NCBI GenBank assembly: GCA_026129905.1
Contig: JAHCHE010000019.1
Location: 1 to 64,000 of the forward strand
Direction of reading: 5' to 3'
Source: Bryobacteraceae bacterium
Lineage (GTDB): Bacteria; Acidobacteriota; Terriglobia; Bryobacterales; Bryobacteraceae
DNA: 64,000 nucleotides
In this document: positions 26,077 to 35,109 of the stretch, in pieces
How positions within the stretch are numbered: the first letter of the stretch is position 1
How the letters are laid out: each line of letters starts with the position of its first letter
Notes under the pieces: model-generated
The model's database searches: none
Told to the model about the DNA's origin: nothing
Seen by the model: only the letters and a program-made list of their open reading frames with translations
Made by a program: the position numbers and the translations under genes

Positions 26077-26798
26077 AAGCCCGCTCCCGCGCTGAGACGC
26101 GACGCAAACGCCAGAACCAACGCCCCGCCGAGAAATAGCGCATCGGTAACGGTAAGCGCCAGCGCCGAGGCCGGCATGAGCCGCCCTTCAAAACCTCGCG
26201 ACAGCATGGCGCGATGGATTCCTACCGCGCGCTGGTAGGAATGCCCGAACAGTACGGCCACCGCGCCGCCGGCCGCGCGAAAACGCAGCGGGCGCGCTTT
26301 CCCGAACAGGCCTCCGCGCGCCGCCGCCGCCTGCAGCATATGCTGCGCCTGTTCGGACACGATGAACAGGTATCGATAAAGGAACAGCGCCACCAGCACG
26401 ATCATACGCGGCGCTCCCAGTTTTTCCAGGCCGAGAAGCAACTTGGGCATCGGCGTCGTCCCGATCAGGACCAGCGCGGCTGTCGCCGACAGGTAGCTCT
26501 TCAACACCAGGGCGGCGGCTCGTTCCGGGTCGCCGGATACCCAACTGATAGCGGCGAAAGTTGCCGAGAACGGCAAGACCACTGCGGCGCGAGCGAGGAC
26601 GCCGCTGACCGGCAGGCCCGACGCCGCACTGGCGCCGATGAGCAGTATGGCGTAAGCCGCGAACGGCGCGGCCGTTTGGGGCGGCGTTGTGGCGATCGCC
26701 ACCAAGATAGCCAGGGCGGCGAGGATCTTCACCCTCGGGTCGCGCGCGTGGAGAAAGCTGCCGCCGCGGCTCCAGCGCTCAAGGACGACGTGGTGCAA
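26073..26798 (-). CDS. cbiQ: ECF transporter transmembrane protein CbiQ
   Basis: 241-residue T-component of the cobalt/nickel ECF importer. N terminus HHVVLERWSRGGSFLHARDPRVKILAALAILVAIATTP is the conserved first region; the two cytoplasmic coupling motifs appear as AARGGL (A-R-G) in AAAARGGLFGKARP and SRGFEGR in AMLSRGFEGRLMPA, as in known T-components. It adjoins cbiM (one base gap) and overlaps cbiO, so the three form a tight operon. Confidence 0.9.
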   Translation of the reverse strand: MHHVVLERWSRGGSFLHARDPRVKILAALAILVAIATTPPQTAAPFAAYAILLIGASAASGLPVSGVLARAAVVLPFSATFAAISWVSGDPERAAALVLKSYLSATAALVLIGTTPMPKLLLGLEKLGAPRMIVLVALFLYRYLFIVSEQAQHMLQAAAARGGLFGKARPLRFRAAGGAVAVLFGHSYQRAVGIHRAMLSRGFEGRLMPASALALTVTDALFLGGALVLAFASRLSAGAGL

Positions 26799-27737
26799 CT
26801 AGTCGCCCCCTGCGGCGTTCGCGGGACGGCCGGCCGCGCGCCGGTTTCGGAGGAGCTTCCCCAAACCAAGCCCAAGCCCGAAGATCAGGGCCAGTCCCGC
26901 CAACCCGGCGGCAGCCTGCGCCAGCCAGTCCGCCTCGAAAAACCGGGCCTGGTAATCGGCGAACGGCGTCTCGAACAGGCTGCGCGCCTGATCCGCGATG
27001 CCTACCTGCTCCGCGAAACTCTCGAGCGTGTCCGGGCTGGAGGAGGCCACCAGCCCTCCCAACGTAACCAGCAGCAGCGCGGCAGTGGCGATGAATCCCA
27101 GCGCCGGCTTGCCCATGGCTTCCGGCCCGCGAATCCAGCCGGCGTTAACCCGCTCGATGGCGCGAATCACGGCGACGGTAATGGCGCCTTCCGCCACCGC
27201 GCACACCAGAATCAAACCGAGCGAAACCGTCACCACCGGCCCGGGCATTCGTACGCCGGACAGCAGGAGTTCCGACAGCGCCAGGCAAGCCGCGGTCAGA
27301 ACCGATAGTAGGCCGCCAAGGAAAATGGCGAACGTTCGCATCCGGCCCCGCCCGAACTGCCGGTACGGGAGGTAAGCCGCCATCACCCCGACGATGGCCA
27401 TGTTGAACACGTTCGCTCCCAGCGCGAGGATGCCGCCGTCCTGAAATACGAGAGCCTGAAGCGCGAGGATGGCCGTCATCACCACGGCCGCGGCCGCCGG
27501 TCCCACCGTGTACGCCAGCAACGCGCTCCCTACCAGGTGGCCGCTTGTGCCCATGCCCACCGGGAAGTTGATCATCTGCGCGGCGAACACGAACGCGCCC
27601 ATCACGCCGAGCAGCGGCGCCTTAATGTCGCCGGACTCCCGCTGCGCCCGTCGCGCGAGCAGGCCCACCGCGGGCGCGCCGACGGCGTTCAGCGTCAGCC
27701 ACACCGGCGTGGAGAGGAAGCCGTCGGGGATATGCAT
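26799..27737 (-). CDS. cbiM: ECF substrate-binding protein CbiM with C-terminal CbiN/PDGLE-like part
   Basis: The ATG giving MHIPDGFLSTPVWL is chosen because the family requires His2 at the free N terminus for metal binding; an upstream ATG in frame would add 14 residues and bury it. The protein has 312 residues. Residues 1-210 are the CbiM/NikM core (MGTSGHLVGSALLAYTVGP, VFQDGGILALGANVFNMAIVG); from about 230 comes a PDGLE/CbiN-like section (SSSPDTLESFAEQVG and a final membrane helix). A fused M-N protein occurs in both nickel and cobalt systems. No B12 gene or nickel enzyme gene is nearby. Confidence 0.9.
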   Translation of the reverse strand: MHIPDGFLSTPVWLTLNAVGAPAVGLLARRAQRESGDIKAPLLGVMGAFVFAAQMINFPVGMGTSGHLVGSALLAYTVGPAAAAVVMTAILALQALVFQDGGILALGANVFNMAIVGVMAAYLPYRQFGRGRMRTFAIFLGGLLSVLTAACLALSELLLSGVRMPGPVVTVSLGLILVCAVAEGAITVAVIRAIERVNAGWIRGPEAMGKPALGFIATAALLLVTLGGLVASSSPDTLESFAEQVGIADQARSLFETPFADYQARFFEADWLAQAAAGLAGLALIFGLGLGLGKLLRNRRAAGRPANAAGGD

Positions 27738-27803
27738 GGGACCGCTATCACAGTAGCACGTTCCGCCGATTCGTGCCACTCGCCCCGTGCGCCTTTATTG
27801 CCC

Positions 27804-29093
27804 TTACAGCGCCGCGATCGTCTCGATCACCGCGTCGCCGTTCTTGAACGCCTCCTCGCGCAATTCCAGCCCGAGCCCGGGCGCCTCCGGTGCAGTAACG
27901 TAACCGTCCACCGGCCGCGGCACGTTGCGCAGGAAATGCGGATACAGGTCGTTGTAGAGGTGGTAGACGCTCTCCATGATGTAGAAGTTGTTCAGCGAGC
28001 TGGCCGTGTGGATAGAGGCGTACCAGAGGATGGGTCCGCCGCCGGTATGCGGCGAAGTCGGGATCTTGTAGGTGTCCGCCATGTCGGAGATCTTCTTGGC
28101 TTCCGAGATCCCGCCGCACCAGGTGACGTCGTACATCACCACGTCCACGGCCCGTAGCTCGAACATTTCTCGGAACCGGAAGCGGGTGGCCAACCGCTCG
28201 CTGATGCAGACGGGAATCGACGTCTCGGCGGCGAGCCGGGCGTAGGCCTCCAGGTTGTCGGGCAGCATGGGGTCTTCCAGGTACAGGATGCCGTAGGGCT
28301 CCAGCGACTTCGCGATCTGCAGCGTACAGGGGAGATTCCACTTGCTGCTCAGATCGAGCGCGATCTCCATCTCGTCGCCCGCCGTCTTGCGGATGCGCTT
28401 CACGATGTCGAGTGACTGCTTCAACTCCGCTTGCGTGATGAACGTGCCGCCGTGACGGGCGAAGGCGTTCACCGGACCTCTATCGTATGGGTAGATCTTG
28501 ATCGCCTTGATGCCGCGCCCGAGCAGGAATTCGGTGATCTTTTCCGGCGCTTCGTACTCCATCATGCCGTTGATGGCCCAACCGTTCATGGTGTTGTACA
28601 CCAGCAGCTTCTCCTGCGACTTGCCGCCTAACAACTTATAGATGGGCAGTCCGGCCGCCTTACCGAGAAGGTCCCACTGGGCGATGTTGATGGCGGTCAG
28701 CATGCGCGTCTCGGCGCCGCCCCAAGGCCGGTAGGAGATCTGATAGAAGAGGTCCTGCCACAGGCGCTCGATCTTCGTGGGGTCCTTGCCAAGCAGGAAG
28801 CGCGAAAGCTCCTTGAGCGCGCCGGCGTGCGCGTCATAGCCGGGATACGATTCGCCCGTGCCCACCAGTCCCGTATCGGTGTGCAGGCGCACCCAGGTCC
28901 AGTTGGGCGAGACCCCCTGCATTCGCAAGTCGGACCGGAACCGGACCGCCTCGATTTTTGTGATCCTCATGGGTCCGGCGTTCTCGGCCGCGGCCCGCGC
29001 CTGCGGAGTCAGAAACGGCGAGGCGAAGAGTCCGAGTCCGCCGCCCGCGGCGGCTTGGAGAAAGCGCCTGCGCGTATTGCCTTGTTGCTGCAT
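27804..29093 (-). CDS. Tat-exported mandelate racemase/enolase-superfamily dehydratase
   Basis: 429 residues from the ATG giving MQQQGNTRRRFLQAAAGGGLG, a typical Tat signal (RRRFLQ). The barrel carries an IKIY strand with the catalytic-lysine region, ALDLS, YLEDPMLPDN and ISERL as metal-binding positions, and SPHTGGGPILWYASIH with the C-terminal His. This resembles D-galactonate/sugar-acid dehydratases of the enolase superfamily, which remove water alpha to a carboxylate. Export is unusual for such enzymes in proteobacteria but recurrent in Acidobacteria. A TATAAT lies about 105 nt upstream. Confidence 0.85.
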   Translation of the reverse strand: MQQQGNTRRRFLQAAAGGGLGLFASPFLTPQARAAAENAGPMRITKIEAVRFRSDLRMQGVSPNWTWVRLHTDTGLVGTGESYPGYDAHAGALKELSRFLLGKDPTKIERLWQDLFYQISYRPWGGAETRMLTAINIAQWDLLGKAAGLPIYKLLGGKSQEKLLVYNTMNGWAINGMMEYEAPEKITEFLLGRGIKAIKIYPYDRGPVNAFARHGGTFITQAELKQSLDIVKRIRKTAGDEMEIALDLSSKWNLPCTLQIAKSLEPYGILYLEDPMLPDNLEAYARLAAETSIPVCISERLATRFRFREMFELRAVDVVMYDVTWCGGISEAKKISDMADTYKIPTSPHTGGGPILWYASIHTASSLNNFYIMESVYHLYNDLYPHFLRNVPRPVDGYVTAPEAPGLGLELREEAFKNGDAVIETIAAL

Positions 29094-29197
29094 CTTGCCC
29101 CTTTCAAAGGTGAGGTTGCAGACCCGTTCCCGGTAGCTACTCTCCATGCGGAGCGTGAGTACTCCAGGCGGGAAAGCGGATCGTGCTGGAACCCGCT

Positions 29198-29203
29198 ATT
29201 ATA
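29198..29203 (-). promoter_or_regulatory. consensus -10 (TATAAT) of the dehydratase gene
   Basis: Perfect TATAAT on the minus strand about 105 nt before the ATG. The -35 position (GCAGCC) is poor. This would leave a leader of about 98 nt. Confidence 0.35.
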
Positions 29204-29239
29204 AACCGCGATTTCAGCAGGGCTGCCGCGTCGCGCCAA

Positions 29240-29860
29240 TCAAGCCAGCAGCGCGTAGCCCGCGCCGGGCGGAAACCAGGATGCCAGCAGCTCAAGCCGC
29301 TTGCGGAGCCACGGCGCAGGCAGGTGCTCCGGACCCGTCCTTATCGTGACGTCATGCCACAGCGAATGCGCGTACTCCGCCGCGGTGGAGGCAAACGAAA
29401 CCGCGGCGTAGCGCAGCAGGCGCCTCGGGCTGCGTGCCAGAGTCGCGCTCGACAGCAGGCGCCGCTTCTCCTCAAGTGCGCCTTCGTCGATTTCGCCGGT
29501 TACTCCCGCGTCCATCTCCGCGGCCAGCAACCCCAGAAAGCGGTCGCGTTCGGCGGCGGCTAACGCGTCCCACAAAACCTGGCCCAGGCAGACAAGCATT
29601 TCCATGGCGACATCGTGAGGCTCGATCCCGCCGGTCGCCAGCGCGATTTCAAGGCCCGTCTCCGCGAGGGTCCACCGCGACGCGGCCTCCGGATCGTCCA
29701 GACCGAGGGAAATCACGCACGGACCCACGCGCGCCGCCATCGTCGGCGGAACGGCGTCCACAGCCGGCTCAATGAAGTCGCGAACCAGGTCTTCGGATGC
29801 GGCCGTCTCGCCCGCGAGCCGCCAGCCATGCGCCAGGTCGTGCATTGACGCTCCGATCAT
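29240..29860 (-). CDS. hypothetical cytoplasmic protein
   Basis: With the ATG giving MIGASMHDLAHGWRLAG the product is 206 residues; longer frames would run into the divergent promoter region. It is mostly helical with blocks TAASEDLVRDFIEPAVDAVPPTMAARVGPCVISLG, RWTLAETGLEIALATGGIEPHDVAMEMLVCLGQVLWD and a terminal WLRKRLELLASWFPP. No family recognised and no membrane segment. It is divergent from the C69 dipeptidase gene. Confidence 0.55.
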   Translation of the reverse strand: MIGASMHDLAHGWRLAGETAASEDLVRDFIEPAVDAVPPTMAARVGPCVISLGLDDPEAASRWTLAETGLEIALATGGIEPHDVAMEMLVCLGQVLWDALAAAERDRFLGLLAAEMDAGVTGEIDEGALEEKRRLLSSATLARSPRRLLRYAAVSFASTAAEYAHSLWHDVTIRTGPEHLPAPWLRKRLELLASWFPPGAGYALLA

Positions 29861-29951
29861 CGCGCATCGCGAGCGGCGTCCGCTGGGCGCGAGAACCTGC
29901 TTTTTGACTCGACGTCCGTTGCGGCGATATGTTCGCCGGTGGAGATCCGCT

Positions 29952-31388
29952 ATGCGACACAGAGCAATATGGGCAGCGGCTGCCACCCTGATCGCCGCCA
30001 GCCCGGCATGGGCGAGCTACGGCATCTACGTGGGCAAGGATCTGACCGCCGACGGAAGCGTTTTTCTTGCCGGCTACGGAGATGAACCGTCCAGCCACTG
30101 GCTGGAAATCGTTCCCGCGAAGGAATGGCCCGCCGGCGCGACGATCAAAGTCGGTGCGACCGCGAGCGCACGCTATCCCGGCGAGCTGATCGAGATCCCG
30201 CAGGTGGCTCGGACGGCCAAGTACATCACCATGAACTATTCCTCCTTCGCCGGTTTCCCCGCTCCACTCACCAACGGCGGCCTGAACGAGTACCACCTCG
30301 CCGCGCGCGACATCTGGTCTCCGTCCCGCGAGGAACTGCGGACGATGACGCCCAATCCGCAGCGAGGGCTCAATTACAGCGACCTGTCGCGGATTGTGAT
30401 GGAGCGGGCGCGCACCGCGCGGGAGGCGGTGGAGATCGTCGGCGCTCTCGTCAATCGGTATGGCTACGCCACCTACGGCGGCAACTCCCACATGTTCGCC
30501 GACGCCGACGAGGGCTGGGTCCTCATCGAGTTCGCCGGCGGCAATGGGCTCTGGGCGGCCGAGCGGCTCGGGCGCGATCGGATTCGGGTGTCCCGCCCCG
30601 GCTACATCGGGGAGATTCCGCTCGACTATATGAACCATCCGGACTACCGTGGTTCGCCGAATTTAGTCTCGTTTGCCGTCGAACAGGGCTGGTATGACCC
30701 GAAAGCCGGCGCGCCATTTAATCTTAATAAGGTGTATGGCGACGGCAAAATGCGACACGATGCCGTCGAGTTGATCGAAACTCGCCTGCAAGCGCTTGCC
30801 GGAAAAATCACCCTCGCCGACATGATCGCGGCGGTCCGAGCGGCGGAGGTGACCCGGGACTCGGCCGGTTACGGACAGGTGGCGCGCCTCCGCAAGACGC
30901 CGCACCCGGAGCTGGGCGCTGTGTGGGTGGCCGGCGCGACGTCCGTCACCGCGCCATTCATTCCTTATTGTCTCGGCGTCGCGGACGCGCCGCCCGAATA
31001 CAAGCGTCACCGTTACCTGACCAGCGGCGAATCCGACGGCTTCATGGATCCCGAGTGGCAGGGCGTGGAATCCACGCAGTACGCCTTCCAGGTCTTCAAG
31101 CGCCTGTTCTACCTGGCCAGCGAACACCGCGAGCGCTTCCTGCCGGAGGTCACCGCCGCCCTGAACGCATTCGAAGGCCGGCTCGCCGCCGCCCAACCGG
31201 CCGTCGAGCGCACCGCCCTGAAGCTCTTTGAATCCGGCGAGCCCGAGTTGGCGCGCTCCTACCTGACTTACTACAGCAACACCGAGGCGATGAATGGACT
31301 CCGGCTGGCCGAGGCGCTTTCCGCGAGTATCGAGGCGCGCACGAAAGCCATCTTCGGTGTTCGGACTCCACCGGACGCCTCGCGCTGA
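29952..31388 (+). CDS. peptidase family C69-like (dipeptidase A) exported protein with N-terminal Ser
   Basis: 478 residues from the ATG giving MRHRAIWAAAATLIAASPAWA, a Sec signal with A-x-A cleavage. The mature protein starts SYGIYVGKDLTADGSVFLAGYGDE, aligning with the C69/U34 N-terminal nucleophile strand (normally C-T-S/T...GKxASxDGS). NEYHLAARDIWSPSREEL and REAVEIVGALVNRYGYATYGGNSHMFADADEGWVLIEF are conserved C69 blocks. The catalytic N-terminal cysteine is replaced by serine, still compatible with Ntn chemistry. GGTGGAG upstream serves as ribosome-binding site. Confidence 0.8.
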   Translation: MRHRAIWAAAATLIAASPAWASYGIYVGKDLTADGSVFLAGYGDEPSSHWLEIVPAKEWPAGATIKVGATASARYPGELIEIPQVARTAKYITMNYSSFAGFPAPLTNGGLNEYHLAARDIWSPSREELRTMTPNPQRGLNYSDLSRIVMERARTAREAVEIVGALVNRYGYATYGGNSHMFADADEGWVLIEFAGGNGLWAAERLGRDRIRVSRPGYIGEIPLDYMNHPDYRGSPNLVSFAVEQGWYDPKAGAPFNLNKVYGDGKMRHDAVELIETRLQALAGKITLADMIAAVRAAEVTRDSAGYGQVARLRKTPHPELGAVWVAGATSVTAPFIPYCLGVADAPPEYKRHRYLTSGESDGFMDPEWQGVESTQYAFQVFKRLFYLASEHRERFLPEVTAALNAFEGRLAAAQPAVERTALKLFESGEPELARSYLTYYSNTEAMNGLRLAEALSASIEARTKAIFGVRTPPDASR

Positions 31389-31408
31389 CCCGGCCTTCTC
31401 ATCGGTTT

Positions 31409-31469
31409 GCCGGCGCAAGAGTCCACACGCTTGTGGACTCAGCGTCGCAGGAGTGGCGACGGCGCCGGC
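31409..31469. terminator. three-way-junction inverted repeats between convergent genes
   Basis: Outer stem GCCGGCGC (31409-31416) with GCGCCGGC (31462-31469) encloses two hairpins: GAGTCCACA-CGCT-TGTGGACTC (31419-31440, perfect 9 bp) and GTCGC-N7-GCGAC (31444-31460). It fills the 80-bp gap between the dipeptidase and lepA stops. Probably a bidirectional terminator or 3' end stabiliser, without T-tract. Confidence 0.5.
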
Positions 31470-33274
31470 TATTCCTCGGCGCCGACTTTGAGGACGGACA
31501 GGAACGCTTCCTGCGGGATGTCCACGCGGCCGACGCGCTTCATGCGGCGCTTGCCTTCCTTCTGCTTTTCGAGGAGCTTGCGCTTGCGGGTGATGTCGCC
31601 GCCGTAGCACTTGGCGAGCACGTTCTTGCGCATGGCGGGAATGTTGTCGCGGGCGATGACCTTGTTGCCGATGGCGGCTTGCAGCGCGACTTCAAACATC
31701 TGGCGGGGAATCAGCTTGCGGAGGCGGGCGATGAGTTCCTTGCCCCGGTCGTAGGCGTGATCGCGGTGGACGATCAGCGAGAGCGCATCCACCTGGTCGC
31801 CGGCCACCAGGACGTCGAGCTTCACCATGGGCGAGGCGCGGTAACCGGCGAAGTGATAATCGAGCGAGGCGTACCCGCGGGAAACGGTCTTGAGGCGGTC
31901 GTAGAAATCGAGGACGATTTCGTTGAGCGGGAGTTCGTAGGTAAGCATGACCCGGCCCGCGCCAAGGTACTCGAATTTCTTCTGAACGCCGCGCTTTTCT
32001 TCGAGAAGCTTGAGGATTTCGCCCAGGTATTCCTCGCGCGAAATCACCGAGGCCTCGATAATCGGCTCTTCGACAGTTTCGATTTCGGCCGGATTGGGAA
32101 ATTTCGCGGGACTGTCGATTTCCAGGACGTCGCCGTTCCGGCGGAGGATGCGATAGCGGACGCCCGGGGCGGTGGTGATGAGGTCGAGATCGAACTCGCG
32201 CTCCAGGCGCTCCTGGACGATTTCCAGGTGAAGCAGGCCGAGAAAGCCGCAGCGGAAACCGAAACCGAGGGCGACGGAACTCTCGGGCTCAAAGCTGAAA
32301 GCGCTGTCGTTGAGGCGGAGTTTCTCGAGCGCGTCGCGCAGCTCGCCGTGCGCGTGGGACTCGACCGGGTAGAGGCCGGCGAAGACCATCGGCTTAATCT
32401 CCTCGAAGCCGGGCAGCGCTTCTTCGGCCGGGATGGCGTCGTCGGTGACGGTGTCGCCGATGCGGGCGTCGGAGACGGTCTTGATGTTGGCAAACATGAA
32501 GCCGACTTCGCCGGCGTCGAGCTGGTCGCAAGGAACAGGCTTGGGCGACTGGAAGCCGAGGCCTTCGACTTCGTAGGACTTGCCGTGGGACATCAGCCGG
32601 ATGCGCTGGCCGAGGCGCACGGAACCGTCGACGACGCGCAGCAGCGTAATGACGCCGCGATAGGGGTCGTACCAGGAGTCGAAAATCAACGCCCGCAGCG
32701 GGGCGTCCGGGTTTCCGCGCGGAGGCGGCGTGAGGTGAACGATGGCTTCGAGGACATCGCGCACGCCCGCGCCCTGCTTGGCGCTGACCAGGAGGGCGCC
32801 GGCGCCGTCGAGGCCGATGACGTCGTGAATCTGCTCGCGGATGCGGTCCGGCTCGGCGGCGGGGAGGTCGATTTTATTGATGACGGGAATGATTTCGAGG
32901 TTGTGGTGCAGGGCGAGGTAGGTGTTGGCGAGCGTCTGCGCTTCGACGCCCTGCGTCGCGTCGACGACCAGGAGGGCGCTTTCGCAGGCCTGGAGGCTGC
33001 GGGCCACCTCGTAAGTGAAATCGACGTGGCCGGGGGTGTCGATGAGGTTCAGTTGGTACGCGTTGCCGTCCTCGGCGGCGTAGACGAGGCGGACGGCGTG
33101 GGCCTTGATGGTGATGCCGCGCTCGCGCTCGAGATCCATCGAATCCAGGACCTGGTCAGTCATCTCCCGCTGGGACAACGCGCCGGTGATCTCGAGCAAG
33201 CGGTCCGCCAAGGTAGACTTGCCGTGATCTATGTGCGCAATAATGCTGAAATTGCGAATGCGGGCTGGATCCAT
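31469..33274 (-). CDS. lepA: elongation factor 4 (LepA)
   Basis: 601 residues, canonical length. Ribosome-associated GTPase that back-translocates tRNAs. G1 [16 protein letters not shown]2/G3 region with [14 protein letters not shown] and [16 protein letters not shown], and G4 [13 protein letters not shown] are intact; LepA-specific C-terminal sequence includes [30 protein letters not shown]. Divergent from ribH; both probably share the -10 palindrome GATAATTATC. Confidence 0.97.
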   Translation of the reverse strand: MDPARIRNFSIIAHIDHGKSTLADRLLEITGALSQREMTDQVLDSMDLERERGITIKAHAVRLVYAAEDGNAYQLNLIDTPGHVDFTYEVARSLQACESALLVVDATQGVEAQTLANTYLALHHNLEIIPVINKIDLPAAEPDRIREQIHDVIGLDGAGALLVSAKQGAGVRDVLEAIVHLTPPPRGNPDAPLRALIFDSWYDPYRGVITLLRVVDGSVRLGQRIRLMSHGKSYEVEGLGFQSPKPVPCDQLDAGEVGFMFANIKTVSDARIGDTVTDDAIPAEEALPGFEEIKPMVFAGLYPVESHAHGELRDALEKLRLNDSAFSFEPESSVALGFGFRCGFLGLLHLEIVQERLEREFDLDLITTAPGVRYRILRRNGDVLEIDSPAKFPNPAEIETVEEPIIEASVISREEYLGEILKLLEEKRGVQKKFEYLGAGRVMLTYELPLNEIVLDFYDRLKTVSRGYASLDYHFAGYRASPMVKLDVLVAGDQVDALSLIVHRDHAYDRGKELIARLRKLIPRQMFEVALQAAIGNKVIARDNIPAMRKNVLAKCYGGDITRKRKLLEKQKEGKRRMKRVGRVDIPQEAFLSVLKVGAEE

Positions 33275-33293
33275 GCGGTAAGATGAAGCCTGA

Positions 33294-33303
33294 GATAATT
33301 ATC
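33294..33303. promoter_or_regulatory. back-to-back -10 elements of lepA and ribH
   Basis: The palindrome GATAATTATC provides a GATAAT -10 on each strand. Start sites would be near 33306 for ribH (30-nt leader) and 33291 for lepA (17-nt leader). -35 boxes are poor in both directions. Confidence 0.45.
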
Positions 33304-33335
33304 CCACGCGGGCGTGAAGGCTGCGAAACAGGCAC

Positions 33336-33812
33336 ATGAAACATCGAGTGACGGAAGGCAATCTCAACGCGGAAGGGCTGAAGTTCGCCATCGTCGTCAG
33401 CCGCTTCAACAGCTTTGTCACGGAGCGCCTGTTGACGGGAACGCTGGATGCGCTGGCGCGGACGGGCGCGCGGGACGAGGATATCGAGATTGTACGCGTT
33501 CCGGGGTCGTGGGAAATGCCGGTGGCGGCGGCGGAGTTGGCGCGGCAGAAGCGGCACGACGCGCTGATCTGCCTGAGCGCGGTGATTCGCGGGGACACGC
33601 CGCACTTCGATCACATCGCGGCCGAGGCGGCCAAGGGGCTGGCGCAGACCTCGCTCGAAAACGGAGTTCCGGTGGCATTCGGGGTTCTGACGACGAACAC
33701 GCTGGAACAGGCGATCGACCGCGCGGGGGCCAAGAGCGGCAACAAGGGCTACGACGCAGCGATGAGCGCGGTGGAGATGGGCAACCTGATGCGCCGGCTG
33801 CGGGAGAAGTAG
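33336..33812 (+). CDS. ribH: 6,7-dimethyl-8-ribityllumazine synthase
   Basis: 158 residues, the small subunit size that assembles into 60-mers or decamers. Condenses 5-amino-6-ribitylaminouracil with dihydroxybutanone phosphate in riboflavin synthesis. Motifs: [48 protein letters not shown] with the catalytic histidine, and [21 protein letters not shown]. It starts the ribH-nusB pair, as in many bacteria; nusB begins 11 bp after its stop. Confidence 0.96.
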   Translation: MKHRVTEGNLNAEGLKFAIVVSRFNSFVTERLLTGTLDALARTGARDEDIEIVRVPGSWEMPVAAAELARQKRHDALICLSAVIRGDTPHFDHIAAEAAKGLAQTSLENGVPVAFGVLTTNTLEQAIDRAGAKSGNKGYDAAMSAVEMGNLMRRLREK

Positions 33813-33823
33813 GCGCCGCCGTT

Positions 33824-34258
33824 ATGCCCTCGCGCCAGCGATCGCGGCAACGAGCGCTGCAAATGCTGTACCTCTGGGACATGCGACGGCAGCCGGTTCG
33901 GGATTCGCTATTGGAACTTTACCGGTCGCTGGCCGCCGACGGGGAGGAGCAGGAGAACGAACCGGACGCGTTCACGCAGGGGCTGGTGCGCGGCGCGGTC
34001 GAGCAGACGGCGGAGATCGACAAGCGGATCCTCGAGCATTCCGAACATTGGCGGCTGGAGCGAATGGCGGTGGTCGACCGTAACATCCTGCGGCTGGCTG
34101 TGTACGAGATGATGAACCACGATACGCCGCACGCGGTGGTGATCGACCAGGCGCTGGAGCTGGCGCGGCGGTACTCGACTGAGGAAGCGGTGTCGTTCGT
34201 GAACGCGGTTCTGGACGCGGTCCGCCGAGCGCTGGAGAAGAATTCGTTCGCACGGTAG
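33824..34258 (+). CDS. nusB: transcription antitermination factor NusB
   Basis: 144 residues from the ATG giving MPSRQRSRQRALQMLYLWD. NusB forms the boxA-binding complex with S10 in rRNA antitermination. R-Q-R-A-L-Q-M-L-Y at the N terminus, QGLVRGAVEQTAEIDKRIL, ERMAVVDRNILRLAVYEM and VVIDQALELARRYSTEEAVSFVNAVLDAV are classic. The ribH-nusB order supports the call. Confidence 0.96.
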   Translation: MPSRQRSRQRALQMLYLWDMRRQPVRDSLLELYRSLAADGEEQENEPDAFTQGLVRGAVEQTAEIDKRILEHSEHWRLERMAVVDRNILRLAVYEMMNHDTPHAVVIDQALELARRYSTEEAVSFVNAVLDAVRRALEKNSFAR

Positions 34259-34264
34259 CCGTCC

Positions 34265-35041
34265 ATGTCATACGCCAACATCACGGTCGCCCGCGAAAAC
34301 CAAATCGCGGTGATCACGCTGAACCGCCCGCAGCGGCGCAATGCGCTTTCGCTCGAGCTGATGCAGGAATTGATCGCCGCGTTGTCGGAGACCGGTTCCG
34401 ACGGCGGGACGCGGGCCGTGATTCTGGCCGCGGCGGGGCAGGTCTACTGCTCAGGGCACGACCTCAGCGAGATGCGCGGCCGCACGGTGGTGGAGTACCG
34501 GCGCATCTTCGACATCTGCACGGACCTGATGACGAAGATCCAGTCGATCCCGCAGCCGGTGATAGCCGAGGTGCAGGGGCTGGCCACCGCAGCGGGGTGC
34601 CAGTTGGCCGCCACGTGCGACCTGGTGGTGGCCGGCGAAGAGGCGCGGTTCGCCACTCCGGGAGTGAAGATCGGCCTGTTCTGCACGACGCCGATGGTGG
34701 CGTTGACCCGCGTGATCGGCCGCAAGCGCGCCATGGAAATGCTGCTTACCGGGCGAGCCATCGACGCGCATACCGCGGCCGAATGGGGCCTTGTAAACCG
34801 CGTGGTTCCGGCCGAAGCGCTAGCGGCGGAGACGCGGAAACTCGCGGACGAGGTGGCGGCGGCCAGTTCGCTGGTGACGGCGATCGGCAAGCAGGCCTTC
34901 TACTCGCAGATCGATCTCGACCAGACGAAAGCCTACGCGTATGCCAAGGAAGTGATGGCAATGAACTCGCTGGCAGCGGACGCCGGAGAGGGAATTTCGG
35001 CCTTTCTGGAGAAGCGCGCCCCGTGCTGGAGCGGGCGGTAG
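34265..35041 (+). CDS. enoyl-CoA hydratase/isomerase family protein (ECHDC3-like)
   Basis: A 258-residue crotonase-fold protein. Oxyanion-hole segments YCSGHDLSEM (about 59-68) and ATAAGCQLAATCDLVVA (about 101-117) are intact, AAEWGLVNRVV carries the glutamate equivalent to the second catalytic residue, but the first catalytic Glu region reads PGVKIGLFCTTPMVALTR, as in the ECHDC3 branch, whose activity is unclear. It follows nusB by 6 bp and is likely co-transcribed. Confidence 0.85.
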   Translation: MSYANITVARENQIAVITLNRPQRRNALSLELMQELIAALSETGSDGGTRAVILAAAGQVYCSGHDLSEMRGRTVVEYRRIFDICTDLMTKIQSIPQPVIAEVQGLATAAGCQLAATCDLVVAGEEARFATPGVKIGLFCTTPMVALTRVIGRKRAMEMLLTGRAIDAHTAAEWGLVNRVVPAEALAAETRKLADEVAAASSLVTAIGKQAFYSQIDLDQTKAYAYAKEVMAMNSLAADAGEGISAFLEKRAPCWSGR

Positions 35042-35109
35042 CGGGGCGCAGGAGCCAATGTTATCCTGAATTCACTGCTTAGCGATCGATACGGGAGGGT
35101 TAATTCACA

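Noticed and set aside
27738-27803. cobalamin or nickel riboswitch before cbiM
   Set aside because: The 66-bp gap is too short; only a 5-bp hairpin (GCACG/CGTGC) is visible.
31433-33286. 617-codon open frame antisense to lepA
   Set aside because: LepA motifs are complete on the other strand.
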